DNA of 64,000 bases from Alphaproteobacteria bacterium. GTDB taxonomy: Bacteria; Pseudomonadota; Alphaproteobacteria; Micropepsales; Micropepsaceae. How positions within the stretch are numbered: the stretch's first letter is position 1; each line of letters begins with the position of its first letter. The notes beneath the pieces are model-generated. The model saw nothing but the letters and a program-made list of their open reading frames with translations, did no database searches and had not been told where the DNA came from. The stretch is taken from positions 1 to 64,000 of the forward strand of contig CANJLC010000002.1 in NCBI GenBank assembly GCA_947475445.1. The letters are read 5' to 3'. Shown here piece by piece: positions 17,204 to 25,927 of the stretch. Both the position numbers and the translations under genes were made by a program.

Positions 17204-18379
17204 ATGACCCCTTCAGCCCGCCTGCAAATGGCAATCGACATACTGGAAGGAATGGCGAACGGCACCGAGCCCGCCGACCGTTTCCTCAAAGAGTGGTTTC
17301 GCACCCGCCGTTTTGCCGGCTCAGGCGACCGCCGCCAGATCGGCGAGACAGTATTTCGGGTGCTGCGCCACAAGGCTTCGCTGGGCTGGCGCATGGGCCG
17401 CGAAGGGCCGCGCGCCTTGGTGATCGCAAGCTTGCTGGAAGACGGGGCGGATATCGCATCGCTGTTCAGCGGCGGCGGCTATGGGCCCGAGCCACTCAGC
17501 CAGGCGGAACAGGCGTTGATCGCCGATGGACAAAAGCCACCGCCGCAATGGGTGCAGGGTGAATATCCTGAGTGGCTGGAAGGCGAACTGACCCGCCGCT
17601 TCGGCGATGCGCTGCTGGCCGAGATGAAAGCCTTTACCGAACGCGCGCCGGTCGATTTGCGCGTCAACACGCTGAAGGCAAACCGCGACGATGTGCTGGC
17701 GCAGCTGAAACAGGATGGCTTCGATGTTTCGCCCATTGGCACCTTGGGCATCCGCCTGCCGCCTGGCACCGCCAACCTCAACAAGCATGCGCTGTTTGAA
17801 TCCGGCGCCTTCGAAGTGCAGGACCTTGCCGCACAGATTGCGTCCGAACGCGCCGCCGCCCAGCCGGGCATGCGCGTGCTCGATCTCACGGCGGGGGCAG
17901 GGGGCAAGTCGCTGGCGCTGGCCGCCGCCATGCAGAACAAGGGCGAGATCATCGCCTGCGATGTGCGCGGCGCCGCCCTGGCCGAACTGGAAAAACGAAA
18001 GCTGCGCGCCGGCGTCTCGATCATCAAGACACATATCCTTGGCCTGCCACCGGCAGGCCCGTTTGACCTTGTCTTTGTCGATGCCCCCTGCAGCGGCTCA
18101 GGCACCTGGCGGCGCCAGCCCGAACTGAAATGGCGCCTGACCCAGCGCCGCCTCACCGATTTGATGCAAACCCAGGACCGGCTCTTGGCCCAGGCCGCCC
18201 CTCTTGGGGGACGGCTGGTCTATGCCACCTGTTCCATCCTGCCGCCTGAGAATGAGGACCGGGTAACCGCCTTTCTGGCGAAGAATCAGGCTTTTGCGCG
18301 GGACGCGGCGGATTTCCAGGCTTCTCCGGCCAGCACAGGTAGCGACGGTTTTTATGCCGCTTTCCTGACCCGCAACTGA
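17204..18379 (+). CDS. RsmB/NOP-family rRNA cytosine-C5 methyltransferase
   Basis: The product is 391 residues. The N-terminal part (about 1-140) is helical and NusB-like as in RsmB. The Rossmann domain has LDLTAGAGGKSLALAAA near 227-243, DAPCSGSGTWRR with Cys296 and YATCSILPPENE with Cys343, the two catalytic cysteines of m5C RNA methyltransferases. RsmB methylates C967 of 16S rRNA; paralogues have other targets, so I stop at family level. The ATG at 17204 is 30 bases from the divergent membrane-protein start. Its position between guaB and guaA is typical of alphaproteobacteria. Confidence 0.9.
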   Translation: MTPSARLQMAIDILEGMANGTEPADRFLKEWFRTRRFAGSGDRRQIGETVFRVLRHKASLGWRMGREGPRALVIASLLEDGADIASLFSGGGYGPEPLSQAEQALIADGQKPPPQWVQGEYPEWLEGELTRRFGDALLAEMKAFTERAPVDLRVNTLKANRDDVLAQLKQDGFDVSPIGTLGIRLPPGTANLNKHALFESGAFEVQDLAAQIASERAAAQPGMRVLDLTAGAGGKSLALAAAMQNKGEIIACDVRGAALAELEKRKLRAGVSIIKTHILGLPPAGPFDLVFVDAPCSGSGTWRRQPELKWRLTQRRLTDLMQTQDRLLAQAAPLGGRLVYATCSILPPENEDRVTAFLAKNQAFARDAADFQASPASTGSDGFYAAFLTRN

Positions 18380-18418
18380 CGCATGACTCCTGCCGCCAGA
18401 ACCGATTAAACTCGCCCC

Positions 18419-18850
18419 ATGAGACTTCCCCGCGATTCCGCTTCTGTGGTCCTGGCGCTGCTGCTGGCCGCGCCTGCACTGGCCGCCACGCCGGCCAGGA
18501 AGCCTGTGGCCGCCGCCAAAAAGCCTGCCGCGCAGAAAGTGGAAGTCATTGAACCCCAGCCTGACGCCGCGGCGCTGATGGCGGGTGCGCGCGAGGCGCA
18601 GGGTCGCGGCGAAACCGAACTGGCGCTGCGCCTGGCGCAATCGGCCATCGTGGCGGCGCCCGCCAAGCCGGAAACCTATAATGTGCTGGGCGACATCTAT
18701 GCCGCCACCGGCCAGTCCGACTTCGCCCAACACTATTACAATGTCGCGCTGGGCATCGATCCCACCGACACGGTGGCGCAGAAGGCCATCGCGGCCCTGG
18801 AACGCGGCAAGGACAAGCGTGCCGCCGAGGCGTCCAGCGGCACACCATGA
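18419..18850 (+). CDS. Secreted TPR-containing protein
   Basis: The product is 143 residues. A signal peptide (about 1-23, ending ALAA) is followed by an Ala/Pro/Lys-rich linker and then two tetratricopeptide-like repeats at about 55-88 and 90-123 ([19 protein letters not shown]). It is probably a small periplasmic scaffold. It overlaps guaA by four bases (ATGA), which couples its translation to the purine gene, though no functional link is apparent. Confidence 0.75.
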   Translation: MRLPRDSASVVLALLLAAPALAATPARKPVAAAKKPAAQKVEVIEPQPDAAALMAGAREAQGRGETELALRLAQSAIVAAPAKPETYNVLGDIYAATGQSDFAQHYYNVALGIDPTDTVAQKAIAALERGKDKRAAEASSGTP

Positions 18851-20382
18851 GCGTTCTCGTCATTGATTTCGGCAGCCAGGTCACCCAGCTGATCGCAAGG
18901 CGCGTGCGCGAGGCCGGCGTCTATTGCGAGATCGTGCCCTACAACAAGGCCGAAGCCGCACTCAGCACGAAGCCGCAAGCGATTATTTTGTCCGGCGGCC
19001 CCGCATCCGTCACAGAATCCGATACGCCGCGCGCGCCGCAGGGCGTGTTCGAAATGGGCGTGCCGGTGCTGGGCATCTGCTATGGCGAAATGACCATGAG
19101 CGCCCAGCTGGGCGGCAAGGTGGAAGCCGGCCATCACCGCGAATTCGGCCGCGCCGATATCCATGTGCAAAAACATTCGCCGCTGCTCGAGGGCCTTGCG
19201 GAAAACGGCAGCGAGCCGGTGTGGATGAGCCATGGCGACAAGATCACCGCCATTCCGCCGGGCTTCGAGGTGGTGGCGACCAGTGAAAGCTCGCCCTATG
19301 CCGTGATCGCCGACGAGAAGCGCCGCTTCTATGGCGTGCAATTCCATCCCGAAGTGGTGCATACGCCGCGCGGCGCCACCATCCTTTCCAATTTCGTGCG
19401 CAACATTGCCGGCATCGAGGCGCAGTGGAACATGCACGCCTTCCGCGCCGCGGCGGTGGAGAAAATCCGCGCCCAGGTCGGCAAGGGCAAGGTGATCTGC
19501 GGCCTGTCGGGCGGGGTGGATTCCTCCGTTGCTGCGGTGCTGATCCATGAAGCCATCGGCGACCAGCTCACCTGCATCTTTGTCGATACCGGGCTGATGC
19601 GCAGCGGCGAGTCCGACGAGGTCGTGTCGCTGTTCCGCAACCACTACAATATTCCCCTGATCCATGCCGAAGCGTCCGAGATGTTCCTCGGCAGGCTGGC
19701 GGGCGTATCGGACCCCGAACAGAAGCGCAAGATCATCGGCGCGGCCTTCATCGATGTCTTCGACAAGGAAAGCCACAAGGTCGGCGGCGCGGAATTCCTG
19801 GCGCAGGGCACGCTTTATCCTGACGTGATCGAAAGCGTCTCGGCCACCGGCGGCCCCTCCGTCACCATCAAGAGCCATCACAATGTTGGCGGCCTGCCGG
19901 ACTTCATGAAGCTGAAGCTGGTCGAGCCCTTGCGCGAACTCTTCAAGGATGAAGTGCGCGCTTTGGGCCGCGAGCTGGGCCTGCCGCCGGCCTTTGTCGG
20001 CCGCCATCCGTTTCCGGGCCCGGGCCTGGCCATCCGCCTGCCGGGCGAGATCACGGCCGAGAAACTGGAAATCCTGCGCAAGGCCGATGTCATCTACCTC
20101 GATGAAATCCGCAAGGCCGGGCTCTACGACAAGATCTGGCAGGCCTTCGCCGTGCTGCTGCCGGTGAAAACCGTGGGCGTGATGGGCGATGGCCGCACCT
20201 ATGACCATGTCTGCGCCCTGCGCGCCGTGACATCCTCCGACGGCATGACGGCCGATTATTATCCCTTCGAGCACAGCTTTCTGGCGCGCACCGCCACGCG
20301 CATCGTCAATGAAGTGCGCGGCATCAACCGCGTGGTCTACGACATCACCTCCAAGCCGCCCGGCACCATTGAGTGGGAGTGA
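18847..20382 (+). CDS. guaA: GMP synthase (glutamine-hydrolysing)
   Basis: The product is 511 residues. The class I amidotransferase domain has Cys78 in GICYGEM and His167/Glu169 in QFHPEV. The ATP pyrophosphatase P-loop LSGGVDSS is at 220-227. The C-terminal dimerisation domain includes [12 protein letters not shown] and ends with KPPGTIEWE, as expected. It aminates XMP to GMP. The residue two after the catalytic Cys-Tyr-Gly is Glu-Met instead of the frequent Gln-Gln or Met-Gln, a minor variation. Confidence 0.97.
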   Translation: MSVLVIDFGSQVTQLIARRVREAGVYCEIVPYNKAEAALSTKPQAIILSGGPASVTESDTPRAPQGVFEMGVPVLGICYGEMTMSAQLGGKVEAGHHREFGRADIHVQKHSPLLEGLAENGSEPVWMSHGDKITAIPPGFEVVATSESSPYAVIADEKRRFYGVQFHPEVVHTPRGATILSNFVRNIAGIEAQWNMHAFRAAAVEKIRAQVGKGKVICGLSGGVDSSVAAVLIHEAIGDQLTCIFVDTGLMRSGESDEVVSLFRNHYNIPLIHAEASEMFLGRLAGVSDPEQKRKIIGAAFIDVFDKESHKVGGAEFLAQGTLYPDVIESVSATGGPSVTIKSHHNVGGLPDFMKLKLVEPLRELFKDEVRALGRELGLPPAFVGRHPFPGPGLAIRLPGEITAEKLEILRKADVIYLDEIRKAGLYDKIWQAFAVLLPVKTVGVMGDGRTYDHVCALRAVTSSDGMTADYYPFEHSFLARTATRIVNEVRGINRVVYDITSKPPGTIEWE

Positions 20383-20452
20383 GCCTGGGCCGGCCGGCAG
20401 TGCGACCGTTTTGGTTCCTGTCCCTTTCTGCAAGACAAGCGGAGATTTTCAC

Positions 20453-21235
20453 ATGAAAAAATTTGTTTTGCCCTTGGCGGCCGCCTGCCTGTTCGCCGCC
20501 GGGGCCAGTTTGCTTCACGCAACCGGTGCCGCGGCGTCCCCTGCCGGCACGCAGGCCGGCATCACCCTGGCGCAGGCGGAGCCGGTCGAAGCCGGGCAGG
20601 GCCAGGCCGATGATGCGCGTCTTGCTGCCGTATTGCGCGACTGCCTGAATCGCAGCACGGCGGCCTCCGTCAAGGCGCTGGTGAATGAGAAGCCGCCGAC
20701 CGATGCCAGGGGCTTTTATGCCAACAAGGGCAAATGCCAGGGGTGCTCGCCCGGGTGGTGGCGCACGGTCCAACCGGCCCAACTCTACGCAGCCCCTGAC
20801 CGCAAGGCCGCGAAAATCGCGACCGTGCCTGCAGGCGTATGGGTCTATGCCCTGGAAAGCGCTTCTCTCGCCGTGCCCAGGCATGGTGTCGTGGTGAAGC
20901 CTGGCGGCGCATTCAAGCGCTGCGACGCGGTTTATCATGTCTATACAAACCAGGAGGAAGGCGAGACCTGGGACACGGTCTGGCGGCAGGGCAAGTTGCT
21001 CACTTATGACGAGAGTGAAGCGGGCGCCGTCATCCGCTGGACCGAAGACGAGGTGGAACCGGACCCGGATAATGTCCATGACTGGTGGACCCGGCTGCAG
21101 GGTCCCGGTGGCGTCATCGGATGGGCCTGGGTTGAATATCGCGGGAATGGATTTAGCTGCCGGTGGAAGGAAGATCCTGAAGATATCTGCGCCAGCGCGC
21201 CGAAAAATCCGCCCAGGATCATCCCCGGCCGCTGA
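20453..21235 (+). CDS. Secreted protein with SH3b-like region, unknown function
   Basis: The product is 260 residues with a clear signal peptide (MKKFVLPLAAACLFAAGASLL). A segment at about 100-150 (WWRTVQPAQLYAAPDRKAAKIATVPAGV) has the feel of a bacterial SH3b fold, with the typical 'arrangement x-Ala-Pro-Asp, then Val-Pro-Ala-Gly'. A second half contains another SH3-like piece ending GWAWVEYRGNGF. Five cysteines in the mature part suggest periplasmic disulfides. The ATG follows GCGGAGATTTTCAC. It may bind the cell wall, but this is inference. Confidence 0.6.
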   Translation: MKKFVLPLAAACLFAAGASLLHATGAAASPAGTQAGITLAQAEPVEAGQGQADDARLAAVLRDCLNRSTAASVKALVNEKPPTDARGFYANKGKCQGCSPGWWRTVQPAQLYAAPDRKAAKIATVPAGVWVYALESASLAVPRHGVVVKPGGAFKRCDAVYHVYTNQEEGETWDTVWRQGKLLTYDESEAGAVIRWTEDEVEPDPDNVHDWWTRLQGPGGVIGWAWVEYRGNGFSCRWKEDPEDICASAPKNPPRIIPGR

Positions 21236-21308
21236 TACATCCTGGCCGGCAATCTTTCATCCTTCCCTCCTGTGCCGGTGACCCCGGTCATAACCGTCAC
21301 GGACATTC

Positions 21309-22937
21309 ATGATACGCCTCGACAACATCTCCAAGCAGAACGGCCACCAGCTGTTGTTCATTGACGCGTCCATGGGCATCCAGAAAGGCGAGAAGGTCGG
21401 CCTTGTCGGGCCCAATGGCGCCGGCAAGACAACGCTGTTCCGCATGATGGCGGGCCAGGACCGGCCGGATGATGGCCAGGTGTCGGTCGAGACCGGCATG
21501 ACCATCGGCTATTTCAGCCAGGATGTGGGCGAGATGTCGGGCCAGAGCGCCGTGGCCGCCGTGATGGATGGCGTGGGACCGGCCAGCGCGCTGGCTGCTG
21601 AACTGGCCCAGCTGGAAGCAGCGATGGTGGACCCCGAGCAGGCCGCCAACATGGATGCCCTCGTGACGCGCTATGGCGATGTGCAGGCCCGGTTCGAGGA
21701 ACTGGATGGCTATGCGCTGGACGCGCGGGCCCGCGAGGTCCTTGCGGGTCTCAGCTTCAGCCAGGAACGGATGGACGGCGATGTCGGCCTGCTGTCGGGC
21801 GGCTGGAAGATGCGCGTGGCGCTGGCCCGCATCCTGGTGATGCGGCCCGACGGCATGCTGCTGGACGAACCCAGCAACCATCTGGATTTGGAAAGCCTGA
21901 TCTGGCTGGAGGAATTCCTCAAGAATTATGACGGCGCGCTCTTGATGACATCGCATGACCGCGCCTTCATGAACCGCATCATCAACAAGGTGGTGGAAAT
22001 CGACGGCGGTACGCTCACCACCTATTCCGGCGATTATGATTTCTACGAACAGCAGCGCGCACTCAGCGAGAAGCAGCGCCAGGCGCAATTCGACCGCCAG
22101 CAGGCCATGATGGCCAAGGAAATCAAGTTCATTGAGCGCTTCAAGGCGCGCGCCTCCCACGCCGCCCAGGTGCAGAGCCGGGTCAAGAAACTGGACAAGA
22201 TCGAAAAGATCGAGCTGCCCCGCCGCCGCCAGGTTGTGGAATTCGAATTCCGCACCCCGCCGCGCTCGGGCGACGACGTGGCGGGCTTGCGGGGTGTCCA
22301 CAAATCCTATGGCAGCCAGTCCATCTATGCGGGACTGGATTTCCAGGTGCGCCGCAAGGAACGCTGGTGCGTGCTGGGCGCCAATGGCGCGGGCAAATCC
22401 ACCTTGCTGAAACTGGTGACGGGCGGGGTCGAGCCGGACCAGGGCAAGATTGTGATCGGCAGCAATGTGAAACTGGGTTATTTCGCCCAGCATTCCATGG
22501 ACCTGCTGGACGGCGACGACACGATTTTTGAATCGCTGGACAAATCCTTCCCCCAGGCAGGACAGGGCGCGTTGCGCGCACTGGCGGGCTGCTTCGGCTT
22601 TTCCGGCGACGACATCGAAAAAAGCTGCCGGGTGCTGTCCGGCGGCGAAAAGGCGCGCCTGGTGATGGCCAAGATGCTGTTCGACCCGCCCAATTTTCTG
22701 GTCCTGGACGAGCCCACCAACCATCTGGACATGGCGACCAAGGAAATGCTGGTCGCCGCGCTGGCGGAATTCGAGGGCACCATGCTGTTTGTTTCGCATG
22801 ACCGCCATTTCCTGGGGGCGCTGTCCAACCGCGTGCTGGAACTGACACCCGATGGCGTTCACCGCTATGATGGCGGCTATACTGAATATGTCGCGCGCAC
22901 GGGCCAGGAAGCGCCGGGACTTCACCCGGGTGGGTGA
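21309..22937 (+). CDS. ABC-F family ATPase (ribosome-associated, YbiT/Uup group)
   Basis: The product is 542 residues with two ABC ATPase domains and no membrane helices. Walker A motifs are GPNGAGKT at about 34-41 and GANGAGKS at about 357-364; signatures LLSGGWKMR and VLSGGEKAR and two LDEP(S/T)NHLD motifs follow. The linker between the domains is charged and helical, the part that reaches the ribosomal E/P site in ABC-F factors. These proteins resolve stalled translation or confer antibiotic resistance; which subtype this is cannot be settled by eye. Confidence 0.92.
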   Translation: MIRLDNISKQNGHQLLFIDASMGIQKGEKVGLVGPNGAGKTTLFRMMAGQDRPDDGQVSVETGMTIGYFSQDVGEMSGQSAVAAVMDGVGPASALAAELAQLEAAMVDPEQAANMDALVTRYGDVQARFEELDGYALDARAREVLAGLSFSQERMDGDVGLLSGGWKMRVALARILVMRPDGMLLDEPSNHLDLESLIWLEEFLKNYDGALLMTSHDRAFMNRIINKVVEIDGGTLTTYSGDYDFYEQQRALSEKQRQAQFDRQQAMMAKEIKFIERFKARASHAAQVQSRVKKLDKIEKIELPRRRQVVEFEFRTPPRSGDDVAGLRGVHKSYGSQSIYAGLDFQVRRKERWCVLGANGAGKSTLLKLVTGGVEPDQGKIVIGSNVKLGYFAQHSMDLLDGDDTIFESLDKSFPQAGQGALRALAGCFGFSGDDIEKSCRVLSGGEKARLVMAKMLFDPPNFLVLDEPTNHLDMATKEMLVAALAEFEGTMLFVSHDRHFLGALSNRVLELTPDGVHRYDGGYTEYVARTGQEAPGLHPGG

Positions 22938-22978
22938 GCAGCGAACGCGCCGAGCTGGGCGAGGCGCAGGGGAATGCG

Positions 22979-23263
22979 ATGCCTTATGTTTTTATCATTC
23001 ACGACGTCGACGACTATGCCGCGTGGAAGCGCGTCTTTGACGGTGCTGCCGCCATCCGCTTTGAGGCCGGCGAGATCTCCTACCAGCTGCTGAAAACCGA
23101 CAGCGACGCCAACCGCATCGTGCATCTTTCGCGCTGGCAATCGCTCAGCGCGGCGCGGGCTTTCTTTGAATCCGACAGACTTGTGGAAATCCGCCGCCAG
23201 GCGGGCGTGAAAGCGCCCGAGTTCCTGTATTTGGACGAACTGGAAAGCGGCGTGCTGGGCTGA
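22979..23263 (+). CDS. Small dimeric alpha-beta barrel (ABM/cyclase-like) protein
   Basis: The product is 94 residues, starting MPYVFIIHDVDDYAAWKRVF, the strand-helix pattern of small dimeric ferredoxin-like proteins (antibiotic biosynthesis monooxygenase or DUF1330-like). The ATG at 22979 follows AGGGGA; a GTG at 22934 that overlaps the ABC-F stop would add 15 residues. There is no cofactor motif. A substrate cannot be named. Confidence 0.6.
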   Translation: MPYVFIIHDVDDYAAWKRVFDGAAAIRFEAGEISYQLLKTDSDANRIVHLSRWQSLSAARAFFESDRLVEIRRQAGVKAPEFLYLDELESGVLG

Positions 23264-23385
23264 ATCCAAAGGGGCCTTCACCGTTTCCAAGCCACGGCCC
23301 GGCAGGGCAAGCGCTGCCCCAATCCCATGCCGGAACCCAGCGAGATTGAAATCCGTCCATTCGACAATTTGGCGGACTGGACGAC

Positions 23386-23810
23386 CTAAATCTTCAGGAT
23401 GGCGAAGCGCTTCAGCGCCAGCACGTCGCCGGGACCATGGGCGGCGGCGAAGAGCAGGCCTGCCAGGAATGTAAAGTGATCCACGAAAAAGCCGAACTCG
23501 GCCTGGCTGGCGGCCCAATGCGAGGGGCCGTGGAAGGCAAATCCCAGGAACACGACATAGACCGCAGCGGCCAGGCAGGCTTCCACGAAGAAGGCGCCGG
23601 TCAGGAAGCACAGCGTCAAAACCGTTTCCAAGATTGCCGCCAGCACTGCCAGCGCGAAGGGCATTGGGAAACCCGCCGCGGCGATGTAATCGGCGGTGGA
23701 TTGCATGCCGATGAACTTGAAGGTCACGGCCATGGCGAACATGAAGGCGAAGATCAGCCGGCCGATCAGGACCAGGATGCGGGGCAGGCCCCCCCCATGG
23801 AAATCGTCAT
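23386..23810 (-). CDS. DoxX-family membrane protein, start region out of frame at a G tract
   Basis: The DoxX part is clear: four membrane helices, with LIGRLIFAFMFAMAVTFKFIG in helix 1, GFPMP before helix 2, and a C-terminal HFTFLAGLLFAAAHGPGD. The only good initiation site is ATG at 23810, with GGAGG five bases upstream. In that frame the message reads MTISMGGACPASWS and stops, because the tract at 23789-23796 has eight G (minus strand). Nine G would join the start directly to GGGLPRILVLIG. Either slippage, phase variation or a one-base sequence error explains it. DoxX/DUF4267-type proteins are often in redox or quinone-linked roles; the specific role here is unknown. Confidence 0.65.
23789..23796 (-). 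repeat. Eight-base G homopolymer in doxX start region
   Basis: Eight consecutive C on the plus strand (G on the coding strand) lie five codons after the best start codon of the DoxX gene. A change of one base in length switches the downstream reading frame on or off. Confidence 0.9.
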
Positions 23811-23858
23811 GACAATCCTCCGCTATACCCGTGCGTTTGGCCGCGCTAGGCTCGCGGC

Positions 23859-24203
23859 ATGACCACACTATATGGAATTAAAAACTGCGACACGATGAAA
23901 AAGGCCTTCACCTGGCTGGACCAGCACAAGGTCGCCTACACTTTTCATGACTATAAGAAGGCCGGCATTGACCGCACAACCCTGGAAAAATGGGTGAAAC
24001 AGGCGGGCTGGGAAACGGTGCTGAACCGCGCCGGGACCACGTTTAAAAAAATGCCCGATGCCGACAAGGAAGGGCTGACCGAAAAGAAAGCCGTCGCCCT
24101 GATGCTGGCCCAGCCCTCCATGATCAAGCGGCCCGTTCTTGAAAAAGGCGCGAAGCTGCTGGTGGGCTTCAAGCCCGATGAATACGAAAAGGCTTTCACA
24201 TGA
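23859..24203 (+). CDS. ArsC/Spx-family (YffB-like) reductase
   Basis: The product is 114 residues with a thioredoxin-like ArsC fold: LYGIKNCDTMKKA with Cys10, and KRPVLEKG carrying the family's cis-proline region. Only one cysteine is in the active site, as in YffB-type proteins, which are thought to be glutathione-dependent reductases and not true arsenate reductases. It overlaps the next gene by four bases and is divergent from doxX. Confidence 0.85.
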   Translation: MTTLYGIKNCDTMKKAFTWLDQHKVAYTFHDYKKAGIDRTTLEKWVKQAGWETVLNRAGTTFKKMPDADKEGLTEKKAVALMLAQPSMIKRPVLEKGAKLLVGFKPDEYEKAFT

Positions 24204-24982
24204 TCTATGTGGGCGTAGGCGGCTGGGTTTTTGAAGAATGGCGCAGCAACTTCTACCCGAAGGGCCTGCCGCAAAAGCGCGAGCTGGAATATGCCAGCCG
24301 CCAGCTCACCACCATCGAGATCAACGGCACCTATTATGGTTCGCAGAAGCCTGAAAGCTTTGCCCGCTGGCATGACGAGACGCCGCCGGGATTTGTCTTC
24401 ACCCTGAAAGGGCCGCGCTTCGCCACCAACCGGCGGGTGCTGGCGCAGGCGGGGCCGTCCATCCAGCGTTTCGTGGAAAGCGGCATCACGCGGCTGAAGA
24501 AAAAGCTGGGGCCCATCAACTGGCAGTTCATGGCGACCAAGACATTCGACGCCGCCGACTTTGAAGCTTTTCTCAAGCTTCTGCCGAAAAAGCAGGACGG
24601 CATGGCGCTGCGCCATGCCGTGGAAGTGCGCCATGAGTCTTTTGCCTGCGCGGAATTTGTTGCGCTGTGCCGCAAATATGGCGTGGCGATCATTGCCGGG
24701 GTCGACGCGGAATTCCCCATCATCCTCGATGTCACGGCGGACTTCGTCTATGTCCGGCTGATGGGCACGAAGCCGAAGGAAAAACTGGGCTACCCCGCTG
24801 CGGCTCTCAAGACATGGGCAAAGCGGCTGGAGGATTGGCAAGCCGGCGGCAATGCGCCCGCGCGGCTGCTGCTTGGCAAGCCCGCGCCGAAGAAGAAGCG
24901 CGATGTCTTTGCCTTCGTCATCAGCGGCGCCAAGGCGAAAAATCCAGCTGCTGCCCGCGCGCTCATCACTGCGCTGAAATAA
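24200..24982 (+). CDS. DUF72-family (YecE-like) protein
   Basis: The product is 260 residues in a TIM-barrel-like DUF72 fold. It starts IYVGVGGWVFEEWRSNFYP, and the family's EINGTYYGSQ, FVFTLKGPRF and EVRHESF stretches follow in order. The usual C-terminal 'Asn-Asn' segment is replaced by KRDVFAFVISGAK. Function is unknown across the family. It is translationally coupled to the ArsC-like gene. Confidence 0.88.
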   Translation: MIYVGVGGWVFEEWRSNFYPKGLPQKRELEYASRQLTTIEINGTYYGSQKPESFARWHDETPPGFVFTLKGPRFATNRRVLAQAGPSIQRFVESGITRLKKKLGPINWQFMATKTFDAADFEAFLKLLPKKQDGMALRHAVEVRHESFACAEFVALCRKYGVAIIAGVDAEFPIILDVTADFVYVRLMGTKPKEKLGYPAAALKTWAKRLEDWQAGGNAPARLLLGKPAPKKKRDVFAFVISGAKAKNPAAARALITALK

Positions 24983-25136
24983 CGCGCGTCAGCATGCGGC
25001 GCTGCTGCCGTCGGGAAGGCAGAAAGGCCGGATTGAGAATTCTTACGCCTCGGATTTTCCCTGGCGGAGCACCTGCGCCAGACGCGCGCGCGAGGCGGAA
25101 GACCTGGCGCGTACCGCGGCGCTTGCCGCCGAATAG

Positions 25137-25682
25137 CTATTTCACGGTATAGGTCATGTTGAGATCCAGCGGCTTGGTCGTCAGCAGTTTCAGCACAATG
25201 CCAAGCTGGGCCAGGGAATCCACCCGGCAACCGCCTTCGCCCTCCACCTTGGTCAGCCCCAGCAGGCGCCTTTCATCGTCGCCAAATTTTTCGCAGTCCG
25301 AGTTGTAAACTCGCACCGTGCTGCCGTCGCGCCTGGCCAGGGCATAGGATGGTTTGGCGGGCGAGCCGTCGGCATGGACGTCCAGTTCCTCGGCGATCAG
25401 GAAAGCCGTGCCCTCCAGCGTGGCGAGCTTGACCTTCGTCTTGTCCTGCCCGCTGCTTTCGTCCGGCGTCAGGTCATAACCGTTGCCATTCCAGCTCACG
25501 GCGCCGCCATAGGTGAGGGGCGGCTTGTCCCGGAGGCTGGTGGCCGACAGATAGGTAAAACGGGCGCTATCGCCGAACAGCTTCAGGGATTTGTCATCCG
25601 GGATCAGGCTGGAATTGGCGTACAGGCAGGCGCTGAGGCCCAGCGTGGCGGCCAGTGCGAGGCATTTTGCGGCAGATTTCAT
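25137..25682 (-). CDS. Predicted lipoprotein
   Basis: The product is 181 residues. The N-terminus has a lipoprotein signal MKSAAKCLALAATLGLSAC with Cys19 as the lipidated residue. The remainder is beta-rich and ends LDLNMTYTVK; two later cysteines may form a disulfide. No domain is recognised. It is divergent from dnaB with about 245 bases between the start codons. Outer-membrane location is likely because no Asp follows the lipidated Cys. Confidence 0.75.
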   Translation of the reverse strand: MKSAAKCLALAATLGLSACLYANSSLIPDDKSLKLFGDSARFTYLSATSLRDKPPLTYGGAVSWNGNGYDLTPDESSGQDKTKVKLATLEGTAFLIAEELDVHADGSPAKPSYALARRDGSTVRVYNSDCEKFGDDERRLLGLTKVEGEGGCRVDSLAQLGIVLKLLTTKPLDLNMTYTVK

Positions 25683-25927
25683 GACGACCTTCCGGTGACC
25701 GGTGTGGCAGCGGAACCTTCATGCTGCGACCTGTCCGGGTCAATCGCTTTGCGGGAAAATGCCGGGAAAGCGGCTTGAATTGTGCCCCGGCGGGAACAAC
25801 ATACAAGTTATGGATTCCGCGCTGCGATGCGCGCACCGTGCCTGTTAGTGAAGTGGAATTCCCGCTTGTCCGCACCGGCGCCAATCGCTTGATTGCGCTC
25901 CCCGCGACCAGGCTTTTTGAGAGCATC

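Noticed and set aside
18736-20433. Long open frame antisense to guaA
   Set aside because: guaA is fully supported by motifs; the antisense product is His/Gly/Ala-rich with no family match.
23326-23388. A 20-codon frame starting MPEPSEIEIRP between the ABM-like gene and doxX
   Set aside because: It has a weak start context, no conservation evidence and could be a remnant; too little to annotate.
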